Below are positions 5,853 to 6,963 of a DNA stretch of 6,963 nt, one piece after another. Origin of the DNA: Acidobacteriota bacterium. Its GTDB lineage: Bacteria > Acidobacteriota > Blastocatellia > Pyrinomonadales > Pyrinomonadaceae. The stretch covers positions 1 to 6,963 of the forward strand of contig JAIVGV010000091.1 of the NCBI GenBank assembly GCA_020201365.1. Direction: 5' to 3'. Position 1 is the stretch's first letter. Each line of letters opens with the position of its first letter. The notes below the pieces were generated by a model. That model saw only the letters and a list, made by a program, of their open reading frames with translations. It did not search any database and was not told the origin of the DNA. A program made the translations under genes and the position numbers.

Positions 5853-5910
5853 GCCGTGACAGGTGACGAGTAAGAATTGGATTCGCTCGTCACTCGTCAC
5901 CCGTCACTGC
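5853..5910. repeat. Heptad-repeat hairpin just downstream of atpB
   Basis: The right arm is made of TCGTCAC, TCGTCAC and CCGTCAC units, and the left arm has GTGACAG and GTGACGA. Positions 5853-5871 match the reverse complement of 5892-5910 at 17 of 19 positions around a 20-nt AT-richer loop. The units are close relatives of those in the efp-waaA array (both contain CCGTCACT). On the minus strand the hairpin begins one base after the atpB TAA stop. There is no T-tract on either side. Confidence 0.8.
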
Positions 5911-5911
5911 T

Positions 5912-6886
5912 TTAAGTAAAGACCGGCGCGATGATCTCCTCGCCGTTGATCTCTTCGCCCTCGTGATCGTGGTGCGGCGCGTGCGAGACCTCGCCGATGT
6001 AGATCATCGAGAGCAGGGTGAAAATGAACGTCTGCATCACGGCGGCGAACACGCTCAGGATCATCAAGACCGCCGGGACGACGAAGTAGGTGTAGGGCGG
6101 CGCGAGGTTGGCGATGTTCGCGCCGACCTGCTCGTCGCCGAAGATGTTGCCGAAGAGGCGAAGACCCAGGCTGAGCGGGCGCACGAAGTTGCTGATCAGC
6201 TCGATGACGAACATCGCGGGTCCCATGATCCAGAGGATCATGCCGCTGAAGTAGTGGACGCCCGCGAAGTGACCGAGGTGCGCCACGAGCCCGTTCTCTT
6301 TAATGCCGATGTAGTTGTAATAGACGAACGAGGAGATGCCGAGCGCGAACGTCACCGAGGTCGAGGAGGTCGGCGACATGAAGAGCGGGAACAAGCCCAT
6401 CAGGTTCGAGACGAGGATCAGGATCGCGAAGGTCGCCACGACCGGGAAGTATTTGAGCCCGTGCGGTCCGATGATGTCCTCGATCAGCCCGCGCACGGCG
6501 AGCACCGCGACTTCGAGCGTCTGCTGCCCGGCGTGCGGCTCGTCGCCCGAGAGTCGCTTGCCGAACAGTTTCCCTTTGAGCAGCCACACGATCAGGATCG
6601 TCAGCAGGCACGCGACGACGAACATCACCGTGTACCACGGCACGGCGGTTTCTGGCGAATACTTCGAGCCGAAGACCGCCTCGGCGTTCGTGCCGAAGTA
6701 GCCGAAGAGCTTGTCCCACATCGGCTTCGTCGTCTTCAGTTGCAACTGGTAGAGCGGCTCGCCGACGAGCTCATTCACTTTCGTCACGAGCCACGGCACG
6801 TGCTCGCCCGCGCTCTCCGCGGCGCGGCGCGCGCCACCCTGCGCGGGCTCGCCCGTCGCGCCTTCCGCTTGCAGCAGCCAGAACAT
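5912..6886 (-). CDS. atpB: F0F1 ATP synthase subunit a
   Basis: Subunit a is the membrane stator that provides the two half-channels next to the c-ring. The protein has 324 residues against about 230-270 in most bacteria. The family core is clear: the essential Arg243 in LSLGLRLFGNIFGDE, the motif FVIELISNFVRPLSLGLRL, Gln285 in VMQTFIFTLLSMIYI (equivalent to E. coli Gln252), and several membrane helices from about residue 85 on. Unusual parts are an 80-residue N-terminal extension, including HVPWLVTKVNELVGEPLY and YSPETAVPWYT, and a hydrophilic C-terminal tail with HAPHHDHEGEE. The ATG at 6884-6886 is supported by AGAGGA about 10 nt upstream. A TAG closing the upstream frame lies 3 nt before it, which suggests translational coupling. 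Confidence 0.96.
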   Translation of the reverse strand: MFWLLQAEGATGEPAQGGARRAAESAGEHVPWLVTKVNELVGEPLYQLQLKTTKPMWDKLFGYFGTNAEAVFGSKYSPETAVPWYTVMFVVACLLTILIVWLLKGKLFGKRLSGDEPHAGQQTLEVAVLAVRGLIEDIIGPHGLKYFPVVATFAILILVSNLMGLFPLFMSPTSSTSVTFALGISSFVYYNYIGIKENGLVAHLGHFAGVHYFSGMILWIMGPAMFVIELISNFVRPLSLGLRLFGNIFGDEQVGANIANLAPPYTYFVVPAVLMILSVFAAVMQTFIFTLLSMIYIGEVSHAPHHDHEGEEINGEEIIAPVFT

Positions 6887-6889
6887 CCG

Positions 6890-6961
6890 CTAACTTTCCT
6901 CTCGGTGGACGATTGTCGAGAACGTTTGATAGAAACCTTCGACCAGACCCGCGACGACGAA
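6890..6961 (-). CDS. C-terminal end of an upstream gene, possibly ATP synthase subunit I (AtpI)
   Basis: One minus-strand frame stays open from the window edge to a TAG at 6890-6892. It encodes a hydrophobic stretch (FVVAGLVEGF) followed by a polar tail (YQTFSTIVHREES). The stop lies 3 nt before the atpB start, the spacing of an operon partner. Small membrane proteins of the AtpI/AtpZ type often precede atpB, which is the only reason for the tentative name. With 23 visible residues the family cannot be confirmed. Confidence 0.45.
   Translation of the reverse strand, partial: FVVAGLVEGFYQTFSTIVHREES
6897..6902 (-). promoter_or_regulatory. Shine-Dalgarno of atpB
   Basis: The minus strand reads AGAGGA, with a 10-nt spacer to the atpB ATG. 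It lies within the last codons of the upstream partial gene, consistent with coupled translation. Confidence 0.55.
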
Positions 6962-6963
6962 CG

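Noticed and set aside
5634..5900. Minus-strand ORF of 88 codons between atpB and atpE
   Set aside because: The product is Arg/Ser/Cys-rich with no hydrophobic or domain pattern and no Shine-Dalgarno, and it overlaps the repeat hairpin. It is typical of a spurious frame in GC-rich DNA.

Overview
The window looks like chromosomal DNA from a GC-rich, diderm, LPS-making bacterium, most likely an Acidobacteriota member of the Blastocatellia type. That placement is inferred from four things. Two lipid A/Kdo genes are present. A transmembrane Ser/Thr kinase carries an N-terminal CPxC zinc-ribbon-like knuckle. The F0 genes encode a c subunit with a secretory-type leader and an a subunit with long extra termini. 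Heptanucleotide tandem repeats sit in the intergenic gaps. No rRNA, tRNA, CRISPR array, transposase or phage gene was found.

Left part (2-3165, + strand): the 3' part of efp (elongation factor P), then waaA/kdtA (Kdo transferase), then lpxK (tetraacyldisaccharide 4'-kinase). LpxK makes lipid IVA and WaaA adds Kdo to it, so the two act in consecutive steps at the inner membrane. Both gaps in this run are filled by heptad-repeat inverted arrays. These arrays touch the flanking stop and start codons, and in waaA the array runs into the coding sequence.

Middle (3184-4908, - strand): a 574-residue transmembrane Ser/Thr protein kinase that converges on lpxK with an 18-nt gap. A plausible sigma70-type promoter lies about 50 nt upstream of its start.

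Right part (5203-6961, - strand): the end of an upstream gene (possibly atpI), then atpB (subunit a), a 355-nt gap with a third heptad-repeat hairpin, then atpE (subunit c) followed by a convincing intrinsic terminator. No atpF/H/A/G/D/C follows, so the F0 a/c genes appear to form a transcription unit separate from the rest of the ATP synthase.

There is no clear new multi-gene system here. The most interesting signals are the three gene-abutting heptad-repeat hairpins (one encodes the tail of WaaA), an EF-P whose modification-loop tip is Asn instead of Lys or Arg, and the atpE 3' end, where the stop codon sits in a hairpin loop just before the terminator.
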